From BS750m-G62 sp964577175 (GTDB lineage: Bacteria; Planctomycetota; Phycisphaerae; FEN-1346), in contig CAZNYC010000002.1 in assembly GCA_964577175.1 (NCBI GenBank), positions 40,631 through 104,630 on the forward strand: 64,000 bases of DNA, written 5' to 3'. Below are positions 16,331 through 24,075 of the stretch, one piece after another; within the stretch, counting starts at the first letter, position 1; each line of letters begins with the position of its first letter. The notes under the pieces were generated by a model. The model worked only from the letters and a program-made list of their open reading frames with translations, ran no database searches and was not told the DNA's origin. The position numbers and the translations under genes were made by a program.

Positions 16331-17847
16331 GACGGTTTTTGACCAACATGCTTCGCGCCCGTGCCACGGCCGGCCTTGTCCGGCCGTGCGCCGCGCAGGG
16401 TTGTCATGCTGAGCGAAGCGAAGCATCTCGCCGCGGGAAAGGCGAAACGGCAACGGGCACGGCGAGATGCTTCGGGCCGCCAGCGGCCCTCAGAATGACA
16501 GCGTCTCGCGCCCGTGCCAGGGCCGGGCTCGTCCGGCCGCTTCGCGCCCGTGCCGCGGCCGGCCTTGTCCGGACGTGCGCCTGGATGCTGCTGGTGCTCA
16601 TGCTGGCCGCGGCAGTCGCCCCCGCCGCCGAACCCGTCACGCTGCCGAAGGACCTGGCGGACCGTCTGCGTGCGGCGCAGGAAGACCTGGGCGCCGGCCG
16701 GCCCGCGGCGGCGATCGAGCGGCTTCGGACCCTCCCCGAGGGCGTCGAGGACCACGCCCTGCGGCACCTGGTGCTCGGCCACGCGCACCTGCGGCAGTCG
16801 GCGCTGGTGCCGGCGGCCGCGGCGTATCGCAAGGCCCTCGCGATGGACCCCCAGATGACCGAGGCCGGGCTCGGCCTGGCGCAGGTCCGCGTCCGGCAGG
16901 AGCGGTGGCGCGACGCCGCCGAGTTGCTCGGCAAGTATCTCGACGTCGATGCGTGTTCGGCGGACCTGTTGTCCCTGTACGCCCAGGCGGCCCGGGCGCT
17001 GGAGGACGGGCGGCTGGCCCGGCTGCTGGTGGAGAAGGGCATCGCGCGGTTCCCGTCCGACGCCCGGTTCCGCCGGATGGACCTCGCCCTGGCCGTTGAC
17101 GAGGGCGACGCGGCGGCCGCGGCACGGGCGGCGTCGCATCTCTTGGCGCAGTCGCCGGCCGACGCGGACCTGTGGCGGCACCTGGCGTGGGCCCGCGGCG
17201 AGACGGGCGAGACGACCGGCCGCATCGCCGCCCTCGAGGCCGCCGTCCTCGCCGACCCGGCGGACCTGGCGACCCGGCGGGCGCTGCTGGCGGCGGAACT
17301 GGCGGCGGGGAACTGGCCGACGGTGCTCGCGCGCGGGCGGGCGCTGCTCGCAGGCCCGCTCGCCGACGCGACCGCCGACGACGTCGACCTCATGGACGTC
17401 CTCGTTCGGGCGGCCGACGCCGGCGAGGCCGACGCCACGCTCCGCGCCTGGATGGACCGCGTGCCGCCCCCGAAACGGACCCGCGCGATGCGCGTGGCCG
17501 AAGCGCGCCTCGCGCTGCGAAAGGGCGAGCGGGGCCGGGCCCGCGAGGTCCTAAAGCAACTCATTGAAATGGGTGACGCAGGCCCGTCGGTCTTCCTGTG
17601 GGCGGGGCACCTCGCGGAACAGGCCGAGGACTGGACCGAGGCCGTCACGTACTACGACCACGCCCGGCGGTTCGAGGGCCGCGACGGGCGGCTCGCGACG
17701 CTGTACCTGGCCCGGCTGTACCTGCGGCGCGGCCGCGACGCCGAGGCCGCCCGCTTGCTGCGCTCGTATCTGAAGGTCCGGCCGGAAGACGCCGTCGCCC
17801 GGTCGCTCCTGGCGCTCGCGGAAGAAGGCACAACGGCAACAGATTAA
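16327..17847 (+). CDS. TPR-repeat protein of the TonB2-type cluster; repeat DNA in its leader
   Basis: From GTG 16327 (GTGA overlap with tonB) this gives 506 residues. Residues ~1-86 are encoded by mobile-type repeat DNA (CHAERSEASRR at ~26-36), then a plain signal peptide begins at MLLVLMLAAAVAPAAE (ATG 16585). The mature part is about a dozen tetratricopeptide units (LVLGHAHLRQSALVPAAAAYRKAL, LYLARLYLRRGRDAEAARLL). A TPR partner at this place is known in TonB2/TtpC clusters. Which start is used is open: 16327 fits operon coupling and 16585 fits secretion. The repeat seems to have inserted near the start without breaking the frame. Confidence 0.8.
   Translation: MRRFLTNMLRARATAGLVRPCAAQGCHAERSEASRRGKGETATGTARCFGPPAALRMTASRARARAGLVRPLRARAAAGLVRTCAWMLLVLMLAAAVAPAAEPVTLPKDLADRLRAAQEDLGAGRPAAAIERLRTLPEGVEDHALRHLVLGHAHLRQSALVPAAAAYRKALAMDPQMTEAGLGLAQVRVRQERWRDAAELLGKYLDVDACSADLLSLYAQAARALEDGRLARLLVEKGIARFPSDARFRRMDLALAVDEGDAAAAARAASHLLAQSPADADLWRHLAWARGETGETTGRIAALEAAVLADPADLATRRALLAAELAAGNWPTVLARGRALLAGPLADATADDVDLMDVLVRAADAGEADATLRAWMDRVPPPKRTRAMRVAEARLALRKGERGRAREVLKQLIEMGDAGPSVFLWAGHLAEQAEDWTEAVTYYDHARRFEGRDGRLATLYLARLYLRRGRDAEAARLLRSYLKVRPEDAVARSLLALAEEGTTATD
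16402..16500. repeat. TGTCATGCTGAG...CTCAGAATGACA repeat inside the TPR gene leader
   Basis: 99-base copy lying in the reading frame between the coupled GTG and the signal peptide of the TPR gene. It is flanked by two near-identical ~40-base elements (16351-16391 and 16541-16581, CGCCCGTGCC then GGCCGGCCTTGTCCGG). Confidence 0.9.
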
Positions 17848-17850
17848 CGG

Positions 17851-18053
17851 CGCGCCTCACGCAAAGCCGCAAAGACGGCAACGACCAAAACGTCAAAGGC
17901 GACGGATAGAGTTACAGCAACGACCACATCTGTCATGCTGAGGAGCCCGAACGGGCGACGAAGCATCTCGCCTTGCCGCCGTTGGCTTTTCCATGTTTGC
18001 CCGTCGTTGCTTTTGCTGCCTTTGCGGCTTTGCGCCTTGGCGTGAGGCTGCCG
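17851..18053. repeat. inverted GCCGCAAAGACGGCAACG repeats with a half GTCATGCTGAG copy
   Basis: The 324-base gap 17848-18171 contains no gene. An element reading CTCACGCAAAGCCGCAAAGA at 17851-17885 recurs inverted at 18003-18053 and again at 38358-38400. Between them is a half copy of the GTCATGCTGAG repeat (17931-17973). Confidence 0.8.
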
Positions 18054-18171
18054 TTGCCGTTCGCCGTTTTTCGCGAGGCGGTTACTTCAACCGGCGCACC
18101 CGGACGTGGCGGACGCGGAGGCGGTGGTTGAAGCACGGCTCCGGGCCGGCGGCCCGTACGGGGCGGCGGTC

Positions 18172-18591
18172 CTATTCTGCCGGGGCCGCGGTCCCTTGTC
18201 CACTGCGAAGCCGCGGCACGAGCAGGAGGCCGACCAGCAGCATCGCCACGCCCGCCGTGGTGTACGAGGCGCTGAAGATGGCTCGGAAATACAGGTTCGC
18301 TCGCACCCGGTCCCAGTTGTTGAAGCGGAAGCGAATCTCCTCCGCCGTCACGGCGCGGGGCGACTCGCCCTGGCCGGCCACCTTCAGCGTACCGGCCTCC
18401 AGGTGGTCGGCCAGCGGCGTGCCGGAGATGAGCACACGGACCCGGTCACGGCTCTCCTCGAAGGGCTTGGCGAGGGAGCGCGGCGTCCACCAGTTCTCGG
18501 CGGGCGCCAGGAACGTCGTCAGCAGGTGGCCGAGGCCCGTAAAAACCATGATCATGCCGATGATGGTGAGGGGGTTGAGGCGGCGGCGCAT
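18172..18591 (-). CDS. small two-helix membrane protein, unknown function
   Basis: 139 residues. Membrane helices at ~8-28 (TIIGMIMVFTGLGHLLTTFL) and near 115-133 (AGVAMLLVGLLLVPRL) bracket a ~85-residue outer loop with EIRFRFNNWDRVRANLYFRA. ATG 18591 is supported by GAAGGAGAACC upstream; the longer open frame to 18873 has no such site. I do not recognise the family. It is divergent from the sigma54 activator, 202 bases away. Confidence 0.65.
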   Translation of the reverse strand: MRRRLNPLTIIGMIMVFTGLGHLLTTFLAPAENWWTPRSLAKPFEESRDRVRVLISGTPLADHLEAGTLKVAGQGESPRAVTAEEIRFRFNNWDRVRANLYFRAIFSASYTTAGVAMLLVGLLLVPRLRSGQGTAAPAE

Positions 18592-18793
18592 GGGGGGTTC
18601 TCCTTCGCGCTGCGGACGTATGGGTTTCATCGGCGCATGCGGCGGCGCGGCGTGAGGCGCATCGGCCCCCGGGTGGCCATGCCACCCGGCGGGGGTGCCT
18701 TCTCGGGCGTCGGCGCGCGGCCGGCGGTGGATTCCCGCGGGCCCGCTCGCTACAATGCTCGAACCGTCGTGCCCGTCCGCGGGCCACCGTGCC

Positions 18794-20209
18794 ATGACCG
18801 AACCGACCGACAACGCGCTGCCCCGCCGGGCCACCGAGGCCATCCTCGAAAGCATCTCGGACGGTGTCTTCACGGTGGACCATCAGTGGCGGATCACCTC
18901 GTTCAACCGGGCCGCCGAGGAGATTACCGGTGTGCCGCGCGACGAGGCCGTCGGCCGGCGGTGCGCCGACGTCTTCCGCTCCTCCATGTGCGAGGCGGCC
19001 TGCGCCCTGCGCGAGACGATGCAGACCGGCGAGCCGGTCATCGACCGCTCCGCGTTCATCGTCGACGCCGACGGCCGGCGGATCCCCATCAGCGTGTCCA
19101 CGGCCCTCTTGCGGGCCGAGCGCGGCGAGGTGGTGGGCGGCGTGGAGACGTTCCGCGACCTGAGCCTCGTCGAGGAACTCCGCAGCGAACTGCAGGGACG
19201 GATCCAGGTGGGCGACCTCGTCAGCCGGAGCCCGGCCATGCGCGGCATCTTCGAGATCCTGCCCCAGGCCGCCGCCAGCGAGTCGACCGTCCTCCTCCAG
19301 GGCGAGACCGGCACGGGCAAGGAACTGCTGGCCCGGGCGATTCACGACCTCAGCCCGCGCGCGGGCGGCCCGTTCGTCCCCGTCAACTGCGGGGCCCTGC
19401 CGGATACCCTCCTGGAGTCCGAACTCTTCGGCTACAAGGCGGGGGCGTTTACCGGGGCCACGCGCGACAAGCCCGGCCGCTTCGCCGTGGCCGAGGGCGG
19501 CACGATCTTCCTGGACGAGATCGGCGACGTCAGCGCGGCCCTCCAGAGCCGCCTGCTGCGGGTCCTGGAGGAACGGACCTTCGAACCGCTGGGCGGCACG
19601 GAATCGGTCCGGGCGGACGTGCGCGTCATCGCCGCCACGAACCGCGACCTCGACGCCCTGGTCGCGGGCGGTGATTTCCGCCAGGACCTGTACTACCGCG
19701 TGAACGTGGTCCGGCTGCGCGTGCCGCCGCTGCGCGAGCGGAAGGAGGACGTCCCGCTGCTGGCGGACCATTTCGTCGAGCGGTTCAACCGCCTGCAGGG
19801 CAAGGCCGTCACGGGCGTCAGCCGCGAGGCGATGGCCGTCCTCCTGGCCCACGACTACCCCGGCAACGTGCGGGAACTGGAGAACGTCATCGAGCGGGCG
19901 TTCATCCTGTGCGAGGAAGGCCAGATCGAGCGCCGCCATCTGCCGGAGGAACTCCTGCCCCGCGCCGCCTCGGCCGAAGGCGAGGGCGACACCGGCACCG
20001 CCGACGCCGTGCCGGACGGGGGCGACCTGGCCTCGGCCGTCCGGGCCGCCGAGCGCCGGGCCATCCTCGACGCCATCGAGCGGAACGCCGGCAACCGCGA
20101 GGCCGCCGCCCGCGACCTCGGCCTGCACAAGAGCACGCTCTTCCGCAAGGTCCGGGCGCTGGGCCTCTCCCTTCCGGCCCAGGACGGGCGGTCGTCGGCG
20201 GACGGCTAG
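18794..20209 (+). CDS. sigma54-dependent activator with PAS domain (ORP-cluster type)
   Basis: 471 residues: PAS sensor (~14-125), AAA+ sigma54-interaction domain (~150-380) with Walker A GETGTGKE, the GAFTGA loop near residue 217 and GTIFLDEIGDV, and a Fis-type helix-turn-helix at the C-terminus (NREAAARDLGLHKSTLFRKV). The PAS domain carries Cys residues in RCADVFRSSMCEAACALRE, which could bind a redox group; that is inference. There is no receiver domain, so it senses its signal directly. It lies just before a sigma54 promoter and a set of ATPase and cofactor-type genes, as DVU2106 does for the orp operons of Desulfovibrio vulgaris. No strong ribosome binding site is seen at ATG 18794. Confidence 0.93.
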   Translation: MTEPTDNALPRRATEAILESISDGVFTVDHQWRITSFNRAAEEITGVPRDEAVGRRCADVFRSSMCEAACALRETMQTGEPVIDRSAFIVDADGRRIPISVSTALLRAERGEVVGGVETFRDLSLVEELRSELQGRIQVGDLVSRSPAMRGIFEILPQAAASESTVLLQGETGTGKELLARAIHDLSPRAGGPFVPVNCGALPDTLLESELFGYKAGAFTGATRDKPGRFAVAEGGTIFLDEIGDVSAALQSRLLRVLEERTFEPLGGTESVRADVRVIAATNRDLDALVAGGDFRQDLYYRVNVVRLRVPPLRERKEDVPLLADHFVERFNRLQGKAVTGVSREAMAVLLAHDYPGNVRELENVIERAFILCEEGQIERRHLPEELLPRAASAEGEGDTGTADAVPDGGDLASAVRAAERRAILDAIERNAGNREAAARDLGLHKSTLFRKVRALGLSLPAQDGRSSADG

Positions 20210-20241
20210 AGCGGTTTGACCACGCGTGGTGGCACGGTGGT

Positions 20242-20312
20242 TCTCCGTGACCACCGCGCCTTATCAGTCCAGGCCTCCTGCGCGGCGGGTGCGGAGACCC
20301 GCCGCGCTGCCA
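20242..20312. repeat. pair of palindromic repeats after the activator gene
   Basis: CACGGTGGTTCTCCGTGACC... (20242-20266) and GCGGCGGGTGCGGAGACCC (20285-20312), the same two-hairpin unit as at 6833-6908. They may end transcription of the activator gene. Confidence 0.7.
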
Positions 20313-20367
20313 TGCGAACTGGAAACGCCCAGGCGTCGCGTTATCGCGACGGTGTTTCGCCGCAATC

Positions 20368-20383
20368 GTCGCAGTTCTGCGAC
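20368..20383. promoter_or_regulatory. perfect palindrome, candidate activator-binding site
   Basis: GTCGCAG-TT-CTGCGAC, a perfect 7-bp inverted repeat, lies about 100 bases upstream of the -24 element at 20483. That is the normal distance for an enhancer site of a sigma54 activator with a Fis-type DNA-binding domain, such as the one encoded just upstream. Confidence 0.55.
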
Positions 20384-20482
20384 TTTCTCGCGCCGGTTGC
20401 GAGCACGTTTCCCACCCGTTTCATCAGCGCAAGTCATTGTCAAGGATGGAGTTGCGCGCTTTTCGGCCCGGTTTGGCTCCAC

Positions 20483-20499
20483 TTGGCATCGGTCTTGCT
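20483..20499 (+). promoter_or_regulatory. sigma54 (-24/-12) promoter of the ORP-like cluster
   Basis: TTGGCATCGGTCTTGCT matches the consensus (YTGGCAC-N5-TTGCW) with GG and GC exactly ten bases apart. It lies 26 bases before ATG 20525. Nearly the same sequence occurs before the flagellar operon at 58646-58630. Confidence 0.85.
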
Positions 20500-20524
20500 C
20501 CCTATACGGCGGAGGTGCGGGGCC

Positions 20525-20944
20525 ATGACGGTCGCCTTCGCGGTTTGGGACAATCGGATCTCGCCCGTCTTCGACACCGCCGGCACGGTGCTGGTGGCGG
20601 AGATGGATGGCGGCCGGTTGACCGGCCGGCGGGAGGAGCCGATCCACGGCCATCTGCCGAGCGAGAAAGCCGCCTGCCTGAAGGCCCTTGGCGCCCGGAC
20701 GCTGGTCTGCGGGGCGATTTCCCGACCCTTGGCCGAGGCCGTTGCCGCCGAAGGCATCCGCCTCGTGCCGTTCGTGGCCGGGACCGTCGAGGAGGTCGTC
20801 ACGGCCTACGCGCAGGGCCTTCTGCCGGGGCCCACCTTCGCGATGCCCGGCTGCGGACGGCGACGGCGAGGCCGCTTCGGCCGCGGCGGCGGACGCGGTG
20901 GCGGGAGAGGTCGCGGCATGGGCCGCGGTCGTGGCTTTCTGTGA
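20525..20944 (+). CDS. dinitrogenase iron-molybdenum cofactor (NifX/NafY-like) domain protein with Gly/Arg tail
   Basis: 139 residues. Residues 1-105 form the small ribonuclease-H-like DIMCB domain shared by NifX, NifB C-terminus and Desulfovibrio orange protein (VAFAVWDNRISPVFDTAG, ALGARTLVCGAI, VPFVAGTVEEVVTAYAQG). The last ~30 residues are Gly/Arg-rich. In ORP a protein of this fold holds a Mo-Cu sulfide cluster; whether this one binds metal is unknown. It is the first gene behind the sigma54 promoter, with GGCGGAGG upstream of the ATG. Confidence 0.87.
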   Translation: MTVAFAVWDNRISPVFDTAGTVLVAEMDGGRLTGRREEPIHGHLPSEKAACLKALGARTLVCGAISRPLAEAVAAEGIRLVPFVAGTVEEVVTAYAQGLLPGPTFAMPGCGRRRRGRFGRGGGRGGGRGRGMGRGRGFL

Positions 20945-20974
20945 TGACGGAGTCCGGCAAGGGTAATGTGAGAT

Positions 20975-21074
20975 TGTCATTCTGAGGCGCCGCTTGCGGG
21001 GCCATAGAATCTCGCCGTGCGAAAGGCGACAAGGCGAGATGCTTCGTCGGCCTCGCGGCCTCCTCAGAATGACA
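20975..21074. repeat. TGTCATTCTGAG...CTCAGAATGACA repeat in the ORP-like operon
   Basis: 100-base copy filling most of the gap between the first and second genes of the cluster; such a hairpin could affect read-through. Confidence 0.9.
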
Positions 21075-21101
21075 ACCATGAAGATTCGAAAGGAGTTTAT
21101 C

Positions 21102-21371
21102 ATGCCTCGAGGCGACGGCACAGGACCCACAGGTCAAGGCCCCCGCACCGGTCGCGGCATGGGGGGCAGAGGACAAGGCATGGGTGGCGGCGCTGGCCGA
21201 GGCCGAGGCGCCGGTGGCGGCCGTGGACGCATGGGCGGACCGGCCGCCGGGGGCGCCGGAGGCACGTGCGTCTGTCCCCGCTGCGGCCACACCCTCGTGC
21301 ACCAGCGCGGCACGCCCTGCAGCGGGGTCCCGTGCCCGAAATGCGGTGCGGCCATGACGCGCGGCGGGTGA
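21102..21371 (+). CDS. small Gly/Arg-rich protein with C-terminal zinc-ribbon-like Cys motifs
   Basis: 89 residues. The start MPRGDGTGPTGQGPRTGRG is the signature of DUF5320-type proteins that accompany DIMCB genes in anaerobes, followed by a Gly/Arg/Met tract. The C-terminus has CVCPRCGHTLVHQRGTPC and CPKCG, a likely zinc- or Fe-S-binding knuckle. GAAAGGAG precedes ATG 21102. Function unknown; the context suggests a metal-cofactor or scaffold role in the ORP-like system. Confidence 0.8.
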   Translation: MPRGDGTGPTGQGPRTGRGMGGRGQGMGGGAGRGRGAGGGRGRMGGPAAGGAGGTCVCPRCGHTLVHQRGTPCSGVPCPKCGAAMTRGG

Positions 21372-21437
21372 CGGAAACTCCTGAGGAAGCTGGTCTGTTG
21401 AATCAACGATAGAACGTCTGAATGAAGGAGGCAAACG

Positions 21438-21821
21438 ATGCCAGGTGGAGATGGAACCGGACCGATGGGTATGGGCCCGATGACCGGCCGGGCGGCCGGC
21501 TACTGCGCCGGCTACGGCATGCCGGGATACATGAATCCGATTCCCGGCCGCGGCGGCGCCTGGGGCTGGGGTCGTGGAGGCGGTTGGGGCCGAGGCCGCG
21601 GCGGCTGGGGCCGCCGGAACTGGTTCTACGCAACCGGATCGCCGGGCTGGCAGCGCGCCGCCATGGGCATGCCCGCCTGGGGCGGGGTGCCTTTCGGCGC
21701 GGCCGCACCGACCCCGGACGCCGAGAAGCAGTTCCTCGGCCAACAGGTCGAGGCGCTCCAGCAGCAACTCGACGCCGCCCGCGCCCGCCTCGATGAACTG
21801 GCCACGCAGGAGAGCGAATAG
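21438..21821 (+). CDS. DUF5320-family Gly-rich protein
   Basis: 127 residues. It begins MPGGDGTGPMGMGPMTGRAA like the previous gene, continues with a Gly/Trp/Arg tract (~45-65) and ends with a short coiled coil (QQVEALQQQLDAARARLDEL). DUF5320 proteins are typical neighbours of DIMCB and Mrp genes in anaerobes; their role is not established. GAAGGAGG lies just before the ATG. Confidence 0.85.
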   Translation: MPGGDGTGPMGMGPMTGRAAGYCAGYGMPGYMNPIPGRGGAWGWGRGGGWGRGRGGWGRRNWFYATGSPGWQRAAMGMPAWGGVPFGAAAPTPDAEKQFLGQQVEALQQQLDAARARLDELATQESE

Positions 21822-21841
21822 GGCAGACAGGCCCGTGTGTG

Positions 21842-21869
21842 GCGCGGCGGGTCTCCGCACCCGCCGCGC
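21842..21869. repeat. GCGGCGGGTCTCCGCACCC palindrome
   Basis: Single hairpin of the common family between the DUF5320 gene and the second DIMCB gene. Confidence 0.7.
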
Positions 21870-21897
21870 TGTCTCATGGACAGATGGGAGGACCGCC

Positions 21898-22260
21898 ATG
21901 AAACTCTGCATCACGGCCCGGGGCGACACGCTCGAGGCCGCCGTCGATCCGCGCTTCGGCCGCGCCGCCTGCTTCATCGTCTACGATACCGAGACCGACC
22001 AGTGGCGCGCCGTCGACAACACCCAGAACCTCCAGGCCGCCGGCGGCGCCGGCGTCCAGGCCGGCCAGAACGTGGCGAACCTGGAAGCCGACGTCGTCCT
22101 GACGGGCCACTGTGGGCCGAAGGCGTTCCGCACGCTCGGCGCCGCCGGCATCCAGGTCATCGTGGGCGCCCGTGGCACCGTGGCCGACGCCGTTGCGCAG
22201 TACAAGGCCGGCAACCTGACACCGACCGAGGCCCCGGACGTCCAGGGCCACTGGATGTGA
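21898..22260 (+). CDS. DIMCB (NifX/ORP-like) domain protein
   Basis: 120-residue single-domain member of the dinitrogenase iron-molybdenum cofactor family: KLCITARGDTLEAAVDPRFG, then FIVYDTETDQWRAVDN, GHCGPKAFRTLGAAGIQVIV and TVADAVAQYKAGNL. The order and length match the orange protein/MTH1175 type, the best candidate for the ORP counterpart in this cluster. It lies two bases before the first MinD-like ATPase gene and is probably co-translated. Confidence 0.9.
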   Translation: MKLCITARGDTLEAAVDPRFGRAACFIVYDTETDQWRAVDNTQNLQAAGGAGVQAGQNVANLEADVVLTGHCGPKAFRTLGAAGIQVIVGARGTVADAVAQYKAGNLTPTEAPDVQGHWM

Positions 22261-22262
22261 CC

Positions 22263-23126
22263 ATGATCCTCGCAATGGCTTCCGGCAAGGGCGGCACGGG
22301 CAAGACGACCGTCGCGGTGAACCTGGCGGCGGCGCTGGCGCGGCCGGTGCGGGTGCTCGACGGCGACGTCGAGGAGCCCAACTGCCACGTCTTCCTCGGG
22401 GCCGACATCGAGACTGCCGAGTCCGTCGGCGTGCCCGTCCCCGTCGTGGACGAGGCGGCCTGCACGGCCTGCGGCGAGTGTGCCGAGATGTGTCAATACA
22501 ACGCCATCGTCTCGCTCAAGACCAGGCCGCTCGTCTTTCCGGAACTGTGCCACGGCTGCGGCGGGTGCACGCTCGTCTGCCCCGAGGGCGCCATCACCGA
22601 GGAGGACCGCGAGGTGGGCGTCGTCGAAACCGGCCGCGCCGGCCCCATCGCCTTCGTCCAGGGCCGCATGAACCTGGGCGAACCGATGGCCCCGCCGCTC
22701 ATCCGGGCGGTCAAGCGGCACATCGAGGCGGACGAGGTCAACCTCCTCGACTGTCCCCCCGGCACGGCGTGCCCGATGATTACGGCCGTCCGGGGGACGG
22801 ACTTCGTCCTGCTCGTGACCGAACCCACGCCGTTCGGCCTGCACGATCTGACCCTGGCCGTCGACACGGTCCGGATGCTGGGCATCCCGTTCGGCGTGGT
22901 CGTCAATCGCGTGGGCGTGGGCGACGACCGCGTCCACCGGTACTGCGCCGAGGAGAGCGTGCCGGTGCTCATGGAGATTCCCGACGACCGCCGCATCGCC
23001 GAGGCGTATTCGCGCGGCGAGTTGGCGATCGACGTGGCCCACGACCTGCGCGAGGCGTTCGTCCGACTCTTCGAAACGGTCTCGGAGACGGTGACCCGGC
23101 ACCAGGCAGCGCAGGCGGAGCCCTGA
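22263..23126 (+). CDS. MinD/Mrp-like P-loop ATPase with inserted 2x[4Fe-4S] ferredoxin domain (first)
   Basis: 287 residues. The deviant Walker A SGKGGTGKTT lies at ~7-16. Residues ~60-110 are a bacterial ferredoxin insertion with two CxxCxxCxxxC sets (CTACGECAEMCQYNAI and CHGCGGCTLVCPEGAI). The ATPase resumes with LLDCPPGTACPMITA and VTEPTPFGLHDLTLAVD. This is the DVU2103/DVU2104 type of the Desulfovibrio orp2 operon, soluble proteins thought to load or move Fe-S or metal clusters. It is followed by a radical SAM gene and then by a second ATPase of the same build. Confidence 0.93.
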   Translation: MILAMASGKGGTGKTTVAVNLAAALARPVRVLDGDVEEPNCHVFLGADIETAESVGVPVPVVDEAACTACGECAEMCQYNAIVSLKTRPLVFPELCHGCGGCTLVCPEGAITEEDREVGVVETGRAGPIAFVQGRMNLGEPMAPPLIRAVKRHIEADEVNLLDCPPGTACPMITAVRGTDFVLLVTEPTPFGLHDLTLAVDTVRMLGIPFGVVVNRVGVGDDRVHRYCAEESVPVLMEIPDDRRIAEAYSRGELAIDVAHDLREAFVRLFETVSETVTRHQAAQAEP

Positions 23127-23130
23127 CACC

Positions 23131-24075
23131 GTGGCCGAACGCGCCCAATACGTGTACGGCCCCGTGCCGTCGCGGCGGCTGGGGCGGTCGCTCGGCGTCG
23201 ACATCGTACCGTTCAAGACGTGCACCTATGACTGCCTGTACTGCCAGTTGGGCCGGACGACGAACCGGACGCTGCGCCGCGAGGCGTACGTGCCCGTGGA
23301 TGCCGTCGTCGCGGACGTCGAGCGGCGCCTGGCGGACCTCGACGCCCCGCCGCACTACGTCACGCTGGCGGGCTCCGGCGAGCCGACGCTGCACAGTGGC
23401 CTCGGACGGTTGGCAGCCGAAATCCGCCGCCGGACCGACGTGCCGCTCGCCGTCCTGACGAACGGGTCGCTGCTCTCCGAGCCCGCCGTCGCGGACGCCC
23501 TGGCCGAGGTGGACCTCGTGGTGCCGTCGCTCGATGCAGGGACCGCGGCGGCGTGGCGGCGCGTGAACCGGCCGCACCCGGACCTGGACTGGGAAACGAT
23601 GTTCGGGGGCCTCGTGCGGTTCACCCGCCGGTTCGCCGGCGAGGTGTGGTTGGAGGTCATGCTGCTGGCGGACCTGGCGGATAGGGAGACGGAGGTGGCG
23701 GCGCTCTCGCTGCTGGCCCGGCGCGTCCGGCCGGACCGTATTCAGTTGAACACGGCGGTGCGGCCGCCGGCGGAAGCCGGCGTGCGGCCCGTGTCGCGCG
23801 AGCAACTGGAGGCCCTCGCCCGCCGCTTCGACCCGCCGGCCGAGGTGGTGGCCGAGTTCCGCCAGCCCGCCGGCGACACCGCCGCCGGCGCGACGGCCGA
23901 GGAGGTCCTCGAACTGCTCCGCCGACGGCCGTGCTCGGCGAAGGACGTGGCCGACGGCCTCGGCATTGCGCCGAACGAGGCCCTGAAACGCATTGACGAA
24001 CTCCTCGCCGCCGGCCGGGCCGAGGCCGTGCGGCGCGACGGCGGCGTCTTCTACGCCGCCACGGAGGCACGATGA
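23131..24075 (+). CDS. radical SAM protein with C-terminal winged-helix-like domain
   Basis: 314 residues. The radical SAM site is CTYDCLYC (CxxxCxxC) within GVDIVPFKTCTYDCLYCQLG near residues 30-40; LAGSGEPTLHSGL is the GxGEP motif. The TIM-type barrel ends near 220; the last ~65 residues (LELLRRRPCSAKDVADGLGI, ALKRIDELLAAGRAEAVRRD) look like a winged helix. The substrate is unknown. GTG 23131 starts five bases after the ATPase stop, and its stop overlaps the next start by ATGA, so it belongs to the ORP-like operon. Radical SAM enzymes of this shape often sit beside MinD/ferredoxin ATPases in anaerobes. Confidence 0.9.
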   Translation: MAERAQYVYGPVPSRRLGRSLGVDIVPFKTCTYDCLYCQLGRTTNRTLRREAYVPVDAVVADVERRLADLDAPPHYVTLAGSGEPTLHSGLGRLAAEIRRRTDVPLAVLTNGSLLSEPAVADALAEVDLVVPSLDAGTAAAWRRVNRPHPDLDWETMFGGLVRFTRRFAGEVWLEVMLLADLADRETEVAALSLLARRVRPDRIQLNTAVRPPAEAGVRPVSREQLEALARRFDPPAEVVAEFRQPAGDTAAGATAEEVLELLRRRPCSAKDVADGLGIAPNEALKRIDELLAAGRAEAVRRDGGVFYAATEAR

